Shown: piece after piece, positions 1-8,126 of the stretch
Layout of the letters: each line of letters begins with the position of its first letter
Position numbering within the stretch: the stretch's first letter is position 1
Origin: JAGQWW01 sp041392845
GTDB taxonomy: Bacteria; Bacteroidota; Bacteroidia; Chitinophagales; Saprospiraceae
Direction of reading: 5' to 3'
Length of the DNA stretch: 64,000 nt
NCBI GenBank assembly: GCA_041392845.1
Contig: JAWKLG010000009.1
Location: forward strand, 124,001-188,000
Program-made: the position numbers and the translations under genes
Notes under the pieces: generated by a model
Databases searched by the model: none
Told to the model about the DNA's origin: nothing
The model's input: the letters and a program-made list of their open reading frames with translations, nothing else

Positions 1-119
1 ACCAAACCATAAGCAAATGTGGATAAGTTGTACACAAATATCATGGCGATCGCACTCAAGCCGATGCCTACGAACTGTACAATTGAATGCTTTATGCCTT
101 GTCTCTTAATTACCCCCAT
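1..119 (-). CDS. Polysaccharide flippase, N-terminus only (partial)
   Basis: This is the start of a gene that runs off the left edge of the window. The minus-strand reading from the ATG at 119 begins MGVIKRQGIKHSIVQFVG and goes straight into a hydrophobic segment. That opening is typical of Wzx/MATE-like oligosaccharide flippases (polysaccharide biosynthesis proteins) of Bacteroidota, which move lipid-linked glycans across the inner membrane. Only 39 codons are visible, so the family call rests on this N-terminal signature and on the adjoining glycan genes. The gene is divergent from the methyltransferase at 212, and the 92-bp gap should hold both promoters. It is the natural exporter for the glycan made by the genes to its right. 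Confidence 0.6.
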   Translation of the reverse strand, partial: MGVIKRQGIKHSIVQFVGIGLSAIAMIFVYNLSTFAYGL

Positions 120-211
120 TTTCCTCTTTGAATTCGCTAATACTTCTTTGATGCGAAATAGTTCCTATTTTGGCGTCAAAATTGAATAAACACAGGAAAT
201 AAACCGATACA

Positions 212-853
212 ATGATAGATTTTTTTAAAAATATTACCATCAGAAAGTACTGGTGGCTGAAGTTAATTTGGAATAAAAAGAGAACTTACCTCTATGAGTC
301 GGGTTGGATAAAAAGTTACGCACTTAAAAAACCTGTAGATGTAGAGGGTAATCCTATTCCCTGGTTGTCCCTCCCTTTGGTCGATTTTTTGTCGGGAAAA
401 AATCTTAAAAATCTCCATGTTTTCGAATACGGAGCGGGCAATTCAACTTTTTATTTTGCAAAAAGAACCCAATCTGTAACTTCCGTTGAACATCATGAAG
501 GATGGGTCGCCTACCTTAAAGATAAACTGCCTTCCAATTCGACCCTTGAAGTGGAATCTCTGGAAAATGGGAATGCCTATGCAGAAAAGTCCAAAACATG
601 TAATAGGAAATTTGATATCATTCTCATCGACGGGAGGAATAGAGTGGAATGTTGTAAAGCTTCTATTGATGCGATTAGTGATTCCGGAGTTTTTATTTAC
701 GATGATTCACATAGAGAGCGGTATGATGAAGGAATGAAGGTATTTCAAAATGCCGGGTATAAACAAATCGATTTTTGGGGAATGGGACCTTCCAGTATTG
801 GTAAAAAATGTACCACCTTGTTTTATAAATCTACCAATTGTCTTGATATTTAA
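212..853 (+). CDS. Class I SAM-dependent methyltransferase
   Basis: This is a 213-residue protein with a Rossmann-type SAM-binding motif, FEYGAGNSTF, at residues 71-80. An acidic strand end follows (VEHHEGW, about 92-98), then FDIILIDGRNR at about 134-144, a typical motif IV region. The N-terminus is basic and aromatic but has no clear membrane segment. It lies in a polysaccharide locus beside a flippase and a deacetylase, so a glycan O- or N-methyltransferase is the likely role. The substrate cannot be read from sequence. It is the only plus-strand gene in this locus, and its last four bases overlap the end of the convergent deacetylase gene. Confidence 0.7.
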   Translation: MIDFFKNITIRKYWWLKLIWNKKRTYLYESGWIKSYALKKPVDVEGNPIPWLSLPLVDFLSGKNLKNLHVFEYGAGNSTFYFAKRTQSVTSVEHHEGWVAYLKDKLPSNSTLEVESLENGNAYAEKSKTCNRKFDIILIDGRNRVECCKASIDAISDSGVFIYDDSHRERYDEGMKVFQNAGYKQIDFWGMGPSSIGKKCTTLFYKSTNCLDI

Positions 854-1863
854 ACCCGGCTCCTTTCCATAAAGGCTTTATTGATAAAAAACAAATTTGA
901 AGACGGGGTAGTAGTCGCACTCACTCCATACCTGAAAATGAGGTCTTCATTTTTAGAGGCAGTTCTCGGGTTTACACCTACCAGACCGTTGTATCCGACT
1001 TCTCTGGCAATTTTTAATACTTCTTCATTGTAGCTTCCGTCAGGAAATGCGAATAGTTTGACTTCTTTTTCAATTGTTTTTTCCAGTTGTTTTTTTGAAT
1101 GCTCCAATTCAAATCTTGCATTTTCTAAGGAAATTTCTGCCAGGTTAAAATGTCGGTGTCCATGAGAACCTATCGTTACGAATGGATTTTTACTGAATTT
1201 TTTCAGTTGATGAAAACTCATTAATTTCCAGTATTCTTCCGGCAAAAGTTCCAGCTTTTCCATAATCTGATAGCTTTCCTTCAGGTCATGGATCATTCTA
1301 TCCCTTTCCTTTACTGGCTGATGTTTTAAATAGTCGTAAGCGGAAATCCCAAAATTTGCTTCTACCAGGTCATATTTATCTTTCTTAAAAAATTTCTTCC
1401 TGTCAATTACTACGTAGTTGTCAGAACTGAAATTTCTGGAGAATGCTACTACATCAGACCAAAAGATATGCTCATTTGCCGGGCGGCAACAAACACTTGA
1501 AATGAAAAAGGTGGCACCAATTTCATACTTCTCTAAAATTGGTAGTGCATTGGTCATGTTGTTTAGATAACCATCGTCGAAGGAAATGCTAATAGTCGGT
1601 CTTTTCGGAATGATGCCTGATTTTTGGTATTCAAGGGCAGTTTCAGTGCTAATTATGTCAAAATTGGCTTTGAAATACCTCATTTGCTGGTCGAAGCTGG
1701 CCAAAGTTGTATGCCTTGGAAAAAAACCTGTAGCGTCTTTTTTTACGACCCCATGGTACATGATATTCAATATTCGATTTCTGGAATATTTCACAAGTTG
1801 TTTTTCCAATCCAGTCCAGATGGTAATTGGGAATACCAGGTTTCGAGCTAAGAATTTGATCAT
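850..1863 (-). CDS. Polysaccharide deacetylase (NodB homology domain)
   Basis: This 337-residue protein carries the metal-dependent NodB deacetylase fold (carbohydrate esterase family 4). Motif 1 is ISFDDGY at 93-99 with the catalytic and metal Asp pair D96/D97. Motif 2 is SHGHRHF at 233-239 with the H234-xxx-H238 metal ligands. A later FAFPDGSYNE stretch fits the motif around the substrate groove. Between motifs 1 and 2 there is a long insertion (about 120-225), as in many Bacteroidota O-antigen-locus deacetylases. It should remove N-acetyl or O-acetyl groups from a glycan intermediate. The start overlaps the stop of the upstream methyltransferase by 4 bp (ATGA), which implies translational coupling. 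Confidence 0.85.
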   Translation of the reverse strand: MIKFLARNLVFPITIWTGLEKQLVKYSRNRILNIMYHGVVKKDATGFFPRHTTLASFDQQMRYFKANFDIISTETALEYQKSGIIPKRPTISISFDDGYLNNMTNALPILEKYEIGATFFISSVCCRPANEHIFWSDVVAFSRNFSSDNYVVIDRKKFFKKDKYDLVEANFGISAYDYLKHQPVKERDRMIHDLKESYQIMEKLELLPEEYWKLMSFHQLKKFSKNPFVTIGSHGHRHFNLAEISLENARFELEHSKKQLEKTIEKEVKLFAFPDGSYNEEVLKIAREVGYNGLVGVNPRTASKNEDLIFRYGVSATTTPSSNLFFINKAFMERSRV

Positions 1864-2651
1864 TTATTTGAATTTATGCTAGGTGTTGCGACAATTAAGA
1901 TATATCTGGCTTTGTTGATTGCCCAATGTTGATTTTCCTCAGAGGTTTCTAACTTAAAAAGGATCTCCTGCTCCTGAGTTGTTAAATCGCCCGGAAGGCA
2001 AAGGGGATGTTTCCTATCTTCCGGCCTGCCTGAGAATAATCCTATACCAGCTGACATTTTTAGTTCCCAGCCGTATTTTAAAAGCAATGCTTTGGTCTCT
2101 TCCAGGGAGTGATATGTATGGTTTTGAGCTTCTGTATTTTTATTATTCTCCAGGGTTTTAAAGTTGCCTATGGAAATCATCTTCTCCAGAAAAAATCCTT
2201 TGGGTCTTACAGTAAAAATCAATTGTCCTTGTGGATTCAATAATTTGGCTGATGATTGAAGTAATTCTTCAAGTGCACCAACGAAATGCAGGACTTCCAA
2301 GCAAACAATGAGGTCGTATCTAATCGGATGTTCCCGTTCAAGGGTTTTTAAAATAGGTTCATTGGTATAGTGAAAATGCTTAGAACTTGTATTTTTCTGG
2401 ATATAGGAACCATATTTTTCCTGGATATCTGTTGCAAAAACTGTTTTGTTTTGTTTTAGAAGTTCGAGTGTAAACCTCCCATATTGACAACCAATTTCGA
2501 GAATGGTTTCTGCATTTTTAAAATAGGTATTTAGGTGATGCAGATAAAGCTTCTTGAAGAAAAGTTCGTGTTTATCGGTATGCATGTTATACCGCCAATC
2601 TCTCCATCTTCTAAATCCAACCTTAAAGTAATAAGCAGGTCCCTTGGTCAT
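1860..2651 (-). CDS. Class I SAM-dependent methyltransferase
   Basis: This 263-residue methyltransferase has motif I ILEIGCQYGRFTLELL near residues 50-65 and an acidic loop at ATDIQEKY. YDLIVCLEVLHFVG corresponds to motif IV, and LLNPQGQLIFTVRPKGF is the post-motif region typical of Methyltransf_11/25 proteins. The C-terminal third has a variable lid region. It is co-transcribed with the downstream deacetylase (4-bp overlap) and follows the glycosyltransferase at 2724. The setting implies methylation of a sugar or lipid-linked glycan. The exact acceptor cannot be inferred. Confidence 0.75.
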   Translation of the reverse strand: MTKGPAYYFKVGFRRWRDWRYNMHTDKHELFFKKLYLHHLNTYFKNAETILEIGCQYGRFTLELLKQNKTVFATDIQEKYGSYIQKNTSSKHFHYTNEPILKTLEREHPIRYDLIVCLEVLHFVGALEELLQSSAKLLNPQGQLIFTVRPKGFFLEKMISIGNFKTLENNKNTEAQNHTYHSLEETKALLLKYGWELKMSAGIGLFSGRPEDRKHPLCLPGDLTTQEQEILFKLETSEENQHWAINKARYILIVATPSINSNK

Positions 2652-2723
2652 TTAGTTTTGAAAAATTTCAGACAAATTGGTTCCGAAACCTAAAGCTGGG
2701 ATTAAAGGAAGCTTAAAGAATAA

Positions 2724-3818
2724 TTAATTTTTTAGGTGTTTTATCAACTGGGTTTCTCTTTTCAAGAGATCCAAATTTGACAGAGCATAGGTCCTGGCTT
2801 TTGTTCCAAGATCAGGATTTGATGCAAGAGCTTGTTTTAATGCCTTTTCGAGGTTTTTTTCTTGTAAATCCGGTGATAAAAAACCACAATTTTTGGGAAT
2901 GAATTCTGCAGGGCCAATTAACCTGTGGCTGACTGGAATACACCCGCATAACATTCCCTCAAGAAGCGCAAGCGAGAAAGCTTCAAAAAAAGAAAATTGG
3001 CAAATAACCTTATGCTCAGCCAGCAATTCAGGAATCTGTTCATTGGGAACCCAAGGCAGTAAGGTAATATTGGAAGGCAAAAGGTTTTCATAATGTGATG
3101 CAACTTTGGAGGAGACTCCGATTAACATGAAATTCGTTTCGGGCATTTTTCTGGCAATGTTGATTAAAATTTCTCCACCTTTTATTTTAAATCGGTTAAG
3201 GTCAGTAACACCAATTATGGAAACGACAGATTGGTTTCTCACTTTGGATGTACTTTCAAATCCAGTCCCGGCCATACCCAGGTAAGCAATGGATATCTTG
3301 GGTAATATGGAGATTGGGTTGTTACCTATAAGGTTTCTTCCGGTGAATTTGCTTACGGGGATAATGTGGTCTGCAAGTCTGCAACAAATTTTTGAGACTT
3401 TTCCCCGGAAAGGATTTGTATGGACGCCATAATTCATCTCAGGTATCCTTGCGGCATCAAATCCTCCGATTATGATTATAACTTTTTTAAAAAAAAGCTT
3501 ACCTAAAAGACTGGGAATGAAAGCATGATAATCGGCAAACCAAATATATACCACTTTAGCGAATGGAATTTGCCACAGTGTCCAGAAAAAAAGTTGAAAT
3601 TGCTTTATTGCTTGCCAGAATGACTTTTGGGCTCCAAAATGGAAAGAGTTTACATTGAAATGTTTTTTTAATATTTCAATGTCATATTTTACAAAGGTGG
3701 AGGGAAGTGGAGAAATGAAAAGTAAATTGCCCTTTTTTATTTTTTTGGAAACAAGATCAGATTCAAACGCCCAAAATGGTATTTGCATGTTCATGGATAT
3801 TTCATGCAAATTGTTCAA
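2724..3818 (-). CDS. Glycosyltransferase, GT-B fold (family 4-like)
   Basis: This 364-residue protein has GT-B architecture. The N-terminal domain is KKGNLLFISPLPSTF onward. The C-terminal Rossmann domain begins at SVVSIIGVTDLNRFKIKGG and carries NFMLIGVSS, ITLLPWVPNEQIPELL and an E-rich donor loop, FEAFSLALLEGMLCGCIPV. That last stretch is the Ex7E-like signature of GT4 retaining transferases. A late SHRLIGPAEFIP segment matches the sugar-nucleotide contact region. It probably adds one sugar during assembly of the surface polysaccharide. The donor and linkage are unknown. It sits 72 bp upstream of the methyltransferase. Confidence 0.8.
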   Translation of the reverse strand: MNNLHEISMNMQIPFWAFESDLVSKKIKKGNLLFISPLPSTFVKYDIEILKKHFNVNSFHFGAQKSFWQAIKQFQLFFWTLWQIPFAKVVYIWFADYHAFIPSLLGKLFFKKVIIIIGGFDAARIPEMNYGVHTNPFRGKVSKICCRLADHIIPVSKFTGRNLIGNNPISILPKISIAYLGMAGTGFESTSKVRNQSVVSIIGVTDLNRFKIKGGEILINIARKMPETNFMLIGVSSKVASHYENLLPSNITLLPWVPNEQIPELLAEHKVICQFSFFEAFSLALLEGMLCGCIPVSHRLIGPAEFIPKNCGFLSPDLQEKNLEKALKQALASNPDLGTKARTYALSNLDLLKRETQLIKHLKN

Positions 3819-3848
3819 ATAACCGTCATACCTCCAATTAAAAGAAAA

Positions 3849-5081
3849 TTAAATCTTTTTAGCTTGTTTTGAATCGAATTTACTGTAGAATTTAACAAGC
3901 GCTGCACCTGCATTTGCCCAATTGTAAGTCCCTTCCAAAGTGTGTTTCATGGCGCTTTGGGTTTTCTCCGCTACCTCTTCAGGGTGATCTTTAATGTGGA
4001 CTACCATTTCTGCAAATGAATCTGGATTCCCGGCTTCAAAAATAAATCCTCCATTTGTTTCTGTAACAATCCTTTTCAGCGGGTCACAATCTGACACCAA
4101 AACCGGCTGACCAACCATCAAACTCTGGTAAAGCTTGTGAGGTATGGTGTTGTCAGTATGTTCATTTCGATTGTGCGGAATCAAATTGATATTCGCCATT
4201 TTCATAAAGGTGAATACATTATTAAAGGGCTGAAAATCAATGAATTTGACGTTGTTTTGGAGGTTGAGGTCAAGCACCATTTTTTCCAAAATCTTTTTGA
4301 TAGAACCTTTTCCTACAATAAGGAAAAGTGCATTTGGAATCTTTTCCACCACCTTCGCCATTCCTCTGATTGCAGTATCAATGCCACGGTGTGGACCATA
4401 ATTTCCTATGTATAAAAGTACAAACTTATCCTTGTAGGGTTCCGTTAATTTTTCTTTGAATTCGAATTTCTTGGCAAATGACTTCGGTTCGTTGTTGGTG
4501 ACTACTACTATTTTTTCTTCAGGAACCTTATGCACTTTTTTTACTCTGCTCTTCATCTCCTTTACAACAGCGATGATACCATCTACCTGTTTGACCATTC
4601 GCTGCTCATAATTGAACCATCTTTGGTAATTGAAAAACAACTTGTTTTTCAATTTTACAATAGGGTTCGTCTTAAACTTCGCCCAGTTTACAAGTCCTGC
4701 CGGATAATTCTCATGCATATCCAGGATGACTTTCAGGCCTTTCTTTTTTGCTATTTTTAAAACGGTATTTGTAATAGGAAGATCGTGGACATGCAGGATT
4801 TCAATGCCATTTTTTTCTATAAAATCCGGTAAGGCTTTTGCGAACAATGGGTGTACCCAGAAAGCTGCATTGATGGTGTCCCAAAACGTTGTTACATAAA
4901 GAGTTTTTCCTGCGTCAATTCGGGTAACTTTAATTTTATTGACAACTTCTTCGTAACTGTCCTTTTCTCTTCTGGAACAAAGCAGGAAAATTTCATGTCC
5001 TGCCTCTATGAGTGATGTTACCTCCTTGGTTACCCTGCTGTCTTCAGGATAAGAGGAGGTTAAAATCATTCCTATTTTCAT
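3849..5081 (-). CDS. Glycosyltransferase family 4
   Basis: This 410-residue protein is a clear GT4 enzyme. It starts KIGMILTSSYPEDSRVTKE, typical of the acceptor domain. The donor domain starts at FVLLYIGNYGPHRGID, with ALFLIVGKGS and NVKFIDFQPF, and ends in the loop HTDNTIPHKLYQSLMVGQPV. In that loop the usual first Glu of Ex7E is replaced, a pattern also seen in the WbuB/WbpH-like branch. It probably acts on the cytoplasmic face, adding a hexosamine or deoxysugar to an undecaprenyl-linked intermediate. It lies 16 bp from the epimerase gene, so the two are very likely in one operon. Confidence 0.85.
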   Translation of the reverse strand: MKIGMILTSSYPEDSRVTKEVTSLIEAGHEIFLLCSRREKDSYEEVVNKIKVTRIDAGKTLYVTTFWDTINAAFWVHPLFAKALPDFIEKNGIEILHVHDLPITNTVLKIAKKKGLKVILDMHENYPAGLVNWAKFKTNPIVKLKNKLFFNYQRWFNYEQRMVKQVDGIIAVVKEMKSRVKKVHKVPEEKIVVVTNNEPKSFAKKFEFKEKLTEPYKDKFVLLYIGNYGPHRGIDTAIRGMAKVVEKIPNALFLIVGKGSIKKILEKMVLDLNLQNNVKFIDFQPFNNVFTFMKMANINLIPHNRNEHTDNTIPHKLYQSLMVGQPVLVSDCDPLKRIVTETNGGFIFEAGNPDSFAEMVVHIKDHPEEVAEKTQSAMKHTLEGTYNWANAGAALVKFYSKFDSKQAKKI

Positions 5082-5097
5082 TACAATATTTTTACTC

Positions 5098-6189
5098 CTA
5101 AATCTCCTTTAGGATTTTTACAATTCTTTCGGTCGCCCTTCCATCCCACAATGGTGGAATCTGGCCTTTTTTGTAGGTCCCGTCGTTTATTTGATTGATT
5201 ACCGCATTGATGGATGCTATATCAAATGGCATCAGCATATTGCTGCCTATGTCGATTGTTGAAGGTCTTTCTGTATTTTCTCTCAGTGTCAAACAAGGTA
5301 CTTGTCTGAAGGTAGTTTCTTCTTGTATTCCGCCTGAGTCTGTAATAACGAACTTGCTGTTGGCTATCAATTTTTGAAAAGCAAGATAATCTAATGGTGC
5401 TGTTAGAATCACCTTTCCATTGCTTTTCAATCTTCCATCCATTCCGAATTTTTCAAGACTTTTCATGGTCCTGGGGTGGATTGGGAAAACAAGAATTCCC
5501 GATTTGGTGATGTGCTCAATTACCTCCATCATTTTTTCCAGTCCTGCCTTGTGGTCAACGTTAGAAGGTCTGTGCATGGTCATCAAAGCATATTCACCTT
5601 TGTTAACACCCAATTTTTCAAGGATAGGAGAAGCCTGAATGCCTTCTTCAAATGCAACCAAGGTGTCAATCATGGTATTTCCGACAAAATGAACGGAGCC
5701 ATCGTCTCCGCGATCCTTTTAGGGTATCCAAACCCTTTGTTCGGTAACAAAAAACATATCAGAAATGGGTCTGTCGCTACACGGTTGTGCTCTTCCGGCA
5801 TTCCGCGATCATGAGATCGCAATCCGCTTTCAAGGTGTGCTAATTTGGTATGGGTTTATTGGCAGCAATGGCTGCAGCAAGGGAGTGGAGTTTACATCAC
5901 CAACCACGATAGCCAAATCCGGCTTCCAATCATTGAACAACTCACTAAGGGTAATAATAATGTGGCCAATCTGCTCGGAAGGATTTTTACCTTCCATATT
6001 TAAAAATACATCCGGCTTTTTAAGTTTGAACTGTTCAAAAAACAGTTTGGACATATTGTCATCATAATGCTGGCCGGTATGAACCAATTTATAATCAAAC
6101 TGACCGGGAAACTTATTGAATTCTTTTTCGAACTGGGTAATTTTAATAAAGTTGGGGCGTGTACCTACAACTATTACTATTTTTTTCAA
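5098..6189 (-). pseudogene. wecB: UDP-N-acetylglucosamine 2-epimerase (non-hydrolysing), frameshifted
   Basis: Two collinear pieces rebuild one WecB/WbpI-type epimerase of about 362 residues. The N-terminal piece (5830-6189) has VVGTRPNFIKI, LVHTGQHYDDNMS and VVGDVNST. The C-terminal piece (5098-5673) has MTMHRPSNVD, ITDSGGIQEE and LRENTERPSTI, all hallmark motifs of the family. The 150 bases between still encode expected residues (LAHLESGLRS, GMPEEHNRV, DMFFVTEQ, VHFVGNTMID) but in at least three alternating frames. No catalytic segment is missing. The enzyme interconverts UDP-HexNAc epimers at C2. With the adjacent dehydrogenase, aminotransferase and acyltransferase it fits the WbpI step giving a manno-configured diamino sugar. 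Clustered indels at about 5690-5880 look like assembly errors, although true inactivation is possible. Confidence 0.85.
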
Positions 6190-6207
6190 AACAGGTAGTT
6201 TTTGGAG

Positions 6208-7335
6208 TTATTTATTAAAAAATGCTTTTAAATGGTCGCAAACGTAGTCAATTTCTTCCGTTTCCATTTCCGGGAATATAGGAAGAGACAATATTTGGTC
6301 CTGGTATAGATCAGATAAAGGAAAATCTTCTTTTTGATGTCCTAAATAGGCGTACGCCGCCAATTGAGGCAGTGCAATAGGGTAGTGTACCCCGGTTGCA
6401 ATTCCATTTTCAGCCAGGTAAGTTTTCAATTTTGGACGAACATCAGCATCCACTCTTATCACATAAAGGTGGTAAACCGATTTTTCTTGAGCACCATCTT
6501 TAGGCCTGATAATTTCATTGATCCCCTCCAAACCTTTATGGTACTGCTGAGCAATTTTGTATCGAGCCTCATTCCATTGGTCAATAAATGGAAGCTTAGC
6601 GTTCAAAATTGCTGCCTGGATGGTATCCAATCTTGAATTTCTGCCTATGATTTCGTGATCATATTTTGCTATCCTTCCGTGATTGGCAATTTTTTTTGAA
6701 GTCAGGTAAAGGTTTTCATCGTTCATTACCAAAGCACCACCATCGCCATAACATCCAAGGTTTTTGCCTGGATAAAAACTGAAGACAGCGAAATCTCCTG
6801 ACTGGCCGGGTTTCTTTCCTTTATAAGTTGAACCAATGGCCTGAGAAGCATCTTCAATGATGAATAAATTGTGTTTTTGGGCGATTTCAACAATTGGGTC
6901 CATATCGGCCATTCTTCCATACAAATGCACCACCATAATGGCCTTCGTATTTGCATCAATGCAGGCTTCGATTTTATTTGGATCCAAATTGTAACTATCA
7001 GCATCAATATCACAGAAAATTACATCTGCTCCGATATTGTTCACAGCTTCCCCGGATGCTACAAATGAGTTGGCAGGTACAATTACCTTATCACCTGCTC
7101 CAATACCCAGCGCCTTCATTCCAATCTCCAGGGCGTCGGTACCATTGCCACAGGGAACACAATATTTCAATCCACAATATTCGGCGAAAGACTTTTCGAA
7201 TTCCTTTACAGCCTTACCGTTTACGAAATCAGTATTTTGAATAACTTCATTGATGGCTGCATCGATTTCTTTTGAAATACTTGCATATTGCCTTTTTAGG
7301 TCGACAAATTCTATGGTTTTGCCTTTGTTTGACAT
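6208..7335 (-). CDS. DegT/DnrJ/EryC1/StrS family PLP-dependent sugar aminotransferase
   Basis: This 375-residue fold-type I aminotransferase has all the family landmarks. They are NGTDALEIGMKALGIG at 64-79, DVIFCDIDADSYNLDP at 104-119, the pyridine-nitrogen Asp D162 in EDASQAIGS, and the Schiff-base Lys K191 in FYPGKNLG. GRNSRLDTIQAAIL, near 231-244, is the typical partner-subunit loop. Between the Gfo/Idh dehydrogenase and the 2-epimerase, it most closely matches WbpE/WlbC (or GnnB). Those enzymes transfer the glutamate amino group to the 3-keto carbon of a UDP-GlcNAc derivative. It is 18 bp from the epimerase and 22 bp from the acyltransferase, so the genes form one operon. Confidence 0.9.
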   Translation of the reverse strand: MSNKGKTIEFVDLKRQYASISKEIDAAINEVIQNTDFVNGKAVKEFEKSFAEYCGLKYCVPCGNGTDALEIGMKALGIGAGDKVIVPANSFVASGEAVNNIGADVIFCDIDADSYNLDPNKIEACIDANTKAIMVVHLYGRMADMDPIVEIAQKHNLFIIEDASQAIGSTYKGKKPGQSGDFAVFSFYPGKNLGCYGDGGALVMNDENLYLTSKKIANHGRIAKYDHEIIGRNSRLDTIQAAILNAKLPFIDQWNEARYKIAQQYHKGLEGINEIIRPKDGAQEKSVYHLYVIRVDADVRPKLKTYLAENGIATGVHYPIALPQLAAYAYLGHQKEDFPLSDLYQDQILSLPIFPEMETEEIDYVCDHLKAFFNK

Positions 7336-7357
7336 GGAAGTCAGGTTTAAATGGTTA

Positions 7358-8116
7358 TTATTTTACAAAAGTCCTTTGTGCTCCGGGATGCGTATTTAAA
7401 AATTCCCTCAAAGCATTGAATACATAATTATCTTCAGAAGGAACAGCAGCTATGATGTCCTTAAAATGTGTATCAAAATAATCCAAATCCAAATGGTCCA
7501 ATCCGCGCTTTTCCATTCCCCTTTTGTTCATTTTTAGAATCCTGGCCGGCGAGCCGGTAACAATACAAAAAGGTAAAATGTCTTTGGTGATGGTGGCATT
7601 CATTCCTAAAAAGGCAGACTCTCCTAATGCAAACCGCTGATGAACACTTGCGCCCATGCCTGCATTTACATAATCTCCCAATTGGCATACGCCGGCAATG
7701 TTTGCACCACCAGATAGTATTACTCCATTTCCAATTTTATTGTCGTGGGCCACATAAGCCTTGGGCATAAAATAGCAACTGTTACCAACCCTGGTCTCAT
7801 CAGTACGCATGGGCGATTGAATGTGGACGTAGGATTTGAAGGTGTTTTTATTGCCAATTTTGACTATTCCATCTTCTCTAAAATCAGGGACCAAGCCAGG
7901 TATATCAGCGGTGTTTCCAACTGTAGCAAAAGGAAAAAACTGATTTTCATTACCTATTTGAATGTTTCCTTCAAAGGAAACATGATTGTGGATTTGGTTA
8001 TGGTCACCCAGTTGAATGTTTCCATTCAAATAGGAAAAGGGTCCGATAACATTACCGGTACCCATTTTAACCTGAGGGCCAATAAAAGCCGAAGGATGAA
8101 TTAGATTTTCGGCCAT
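7358..8116 (-). CDS. LpxA-like left-handed beta-helix acyltransferase in sugar-nucleotide operon
   Basis: This 252-residue protein is built of hexapeptide repeats (HPSAFIGP, GTGNVIGPF, IQLGDHNQI, IQIGNENQF and so on) with an alpha-helical C-terminal tail. It resembles UDP-GlcNAc O-acyltransferase LpxA more than the short WbpD acetyltransferases. The catalytic His is present as H124 in AYVAHD, and H159 in ASVHQ corresponds to a second conserved LpxA histidine. The LpxA signature around TIHRGT is replaced by YVHIQSPM at 96-103. It sits between a DegT aminotransferase and a Gfo/Idh dehydrogenase, so it probably N-acylates a 3-amino-sugar nucleotide, a WbpD or GnnA/GnnB-LpxA-like arrangement. A housekeeping LpxA is less likely because the lpx neighbours are absent. 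Acyl length is unknown. Confidence 0.8.
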   Translation of the reverse strand: MAENLIHPSAFIGPQVKMGTGNVIGPFSYLNGNIQLGDHNQIHNHVSFEGNIQIGNENQFFPFATVGNTADIPGLVPDFREDGIVKIGNKNTFKSYVHIQSPMRTDETRVGNSCYFMPKAYVAHDNKIGNGVILSGGANIAGVCQLGDYVNAGMGASVHQRFALGESAFLGMNATITKDILPFCIVTGSPARILKMNKRGMEKRGLDHLDLDYFDTHFKDIIAAVPSEDNYVFNALREFLNTHPGAQRTFVK

Positions 8117-8126
8117 TTTGATTTTA

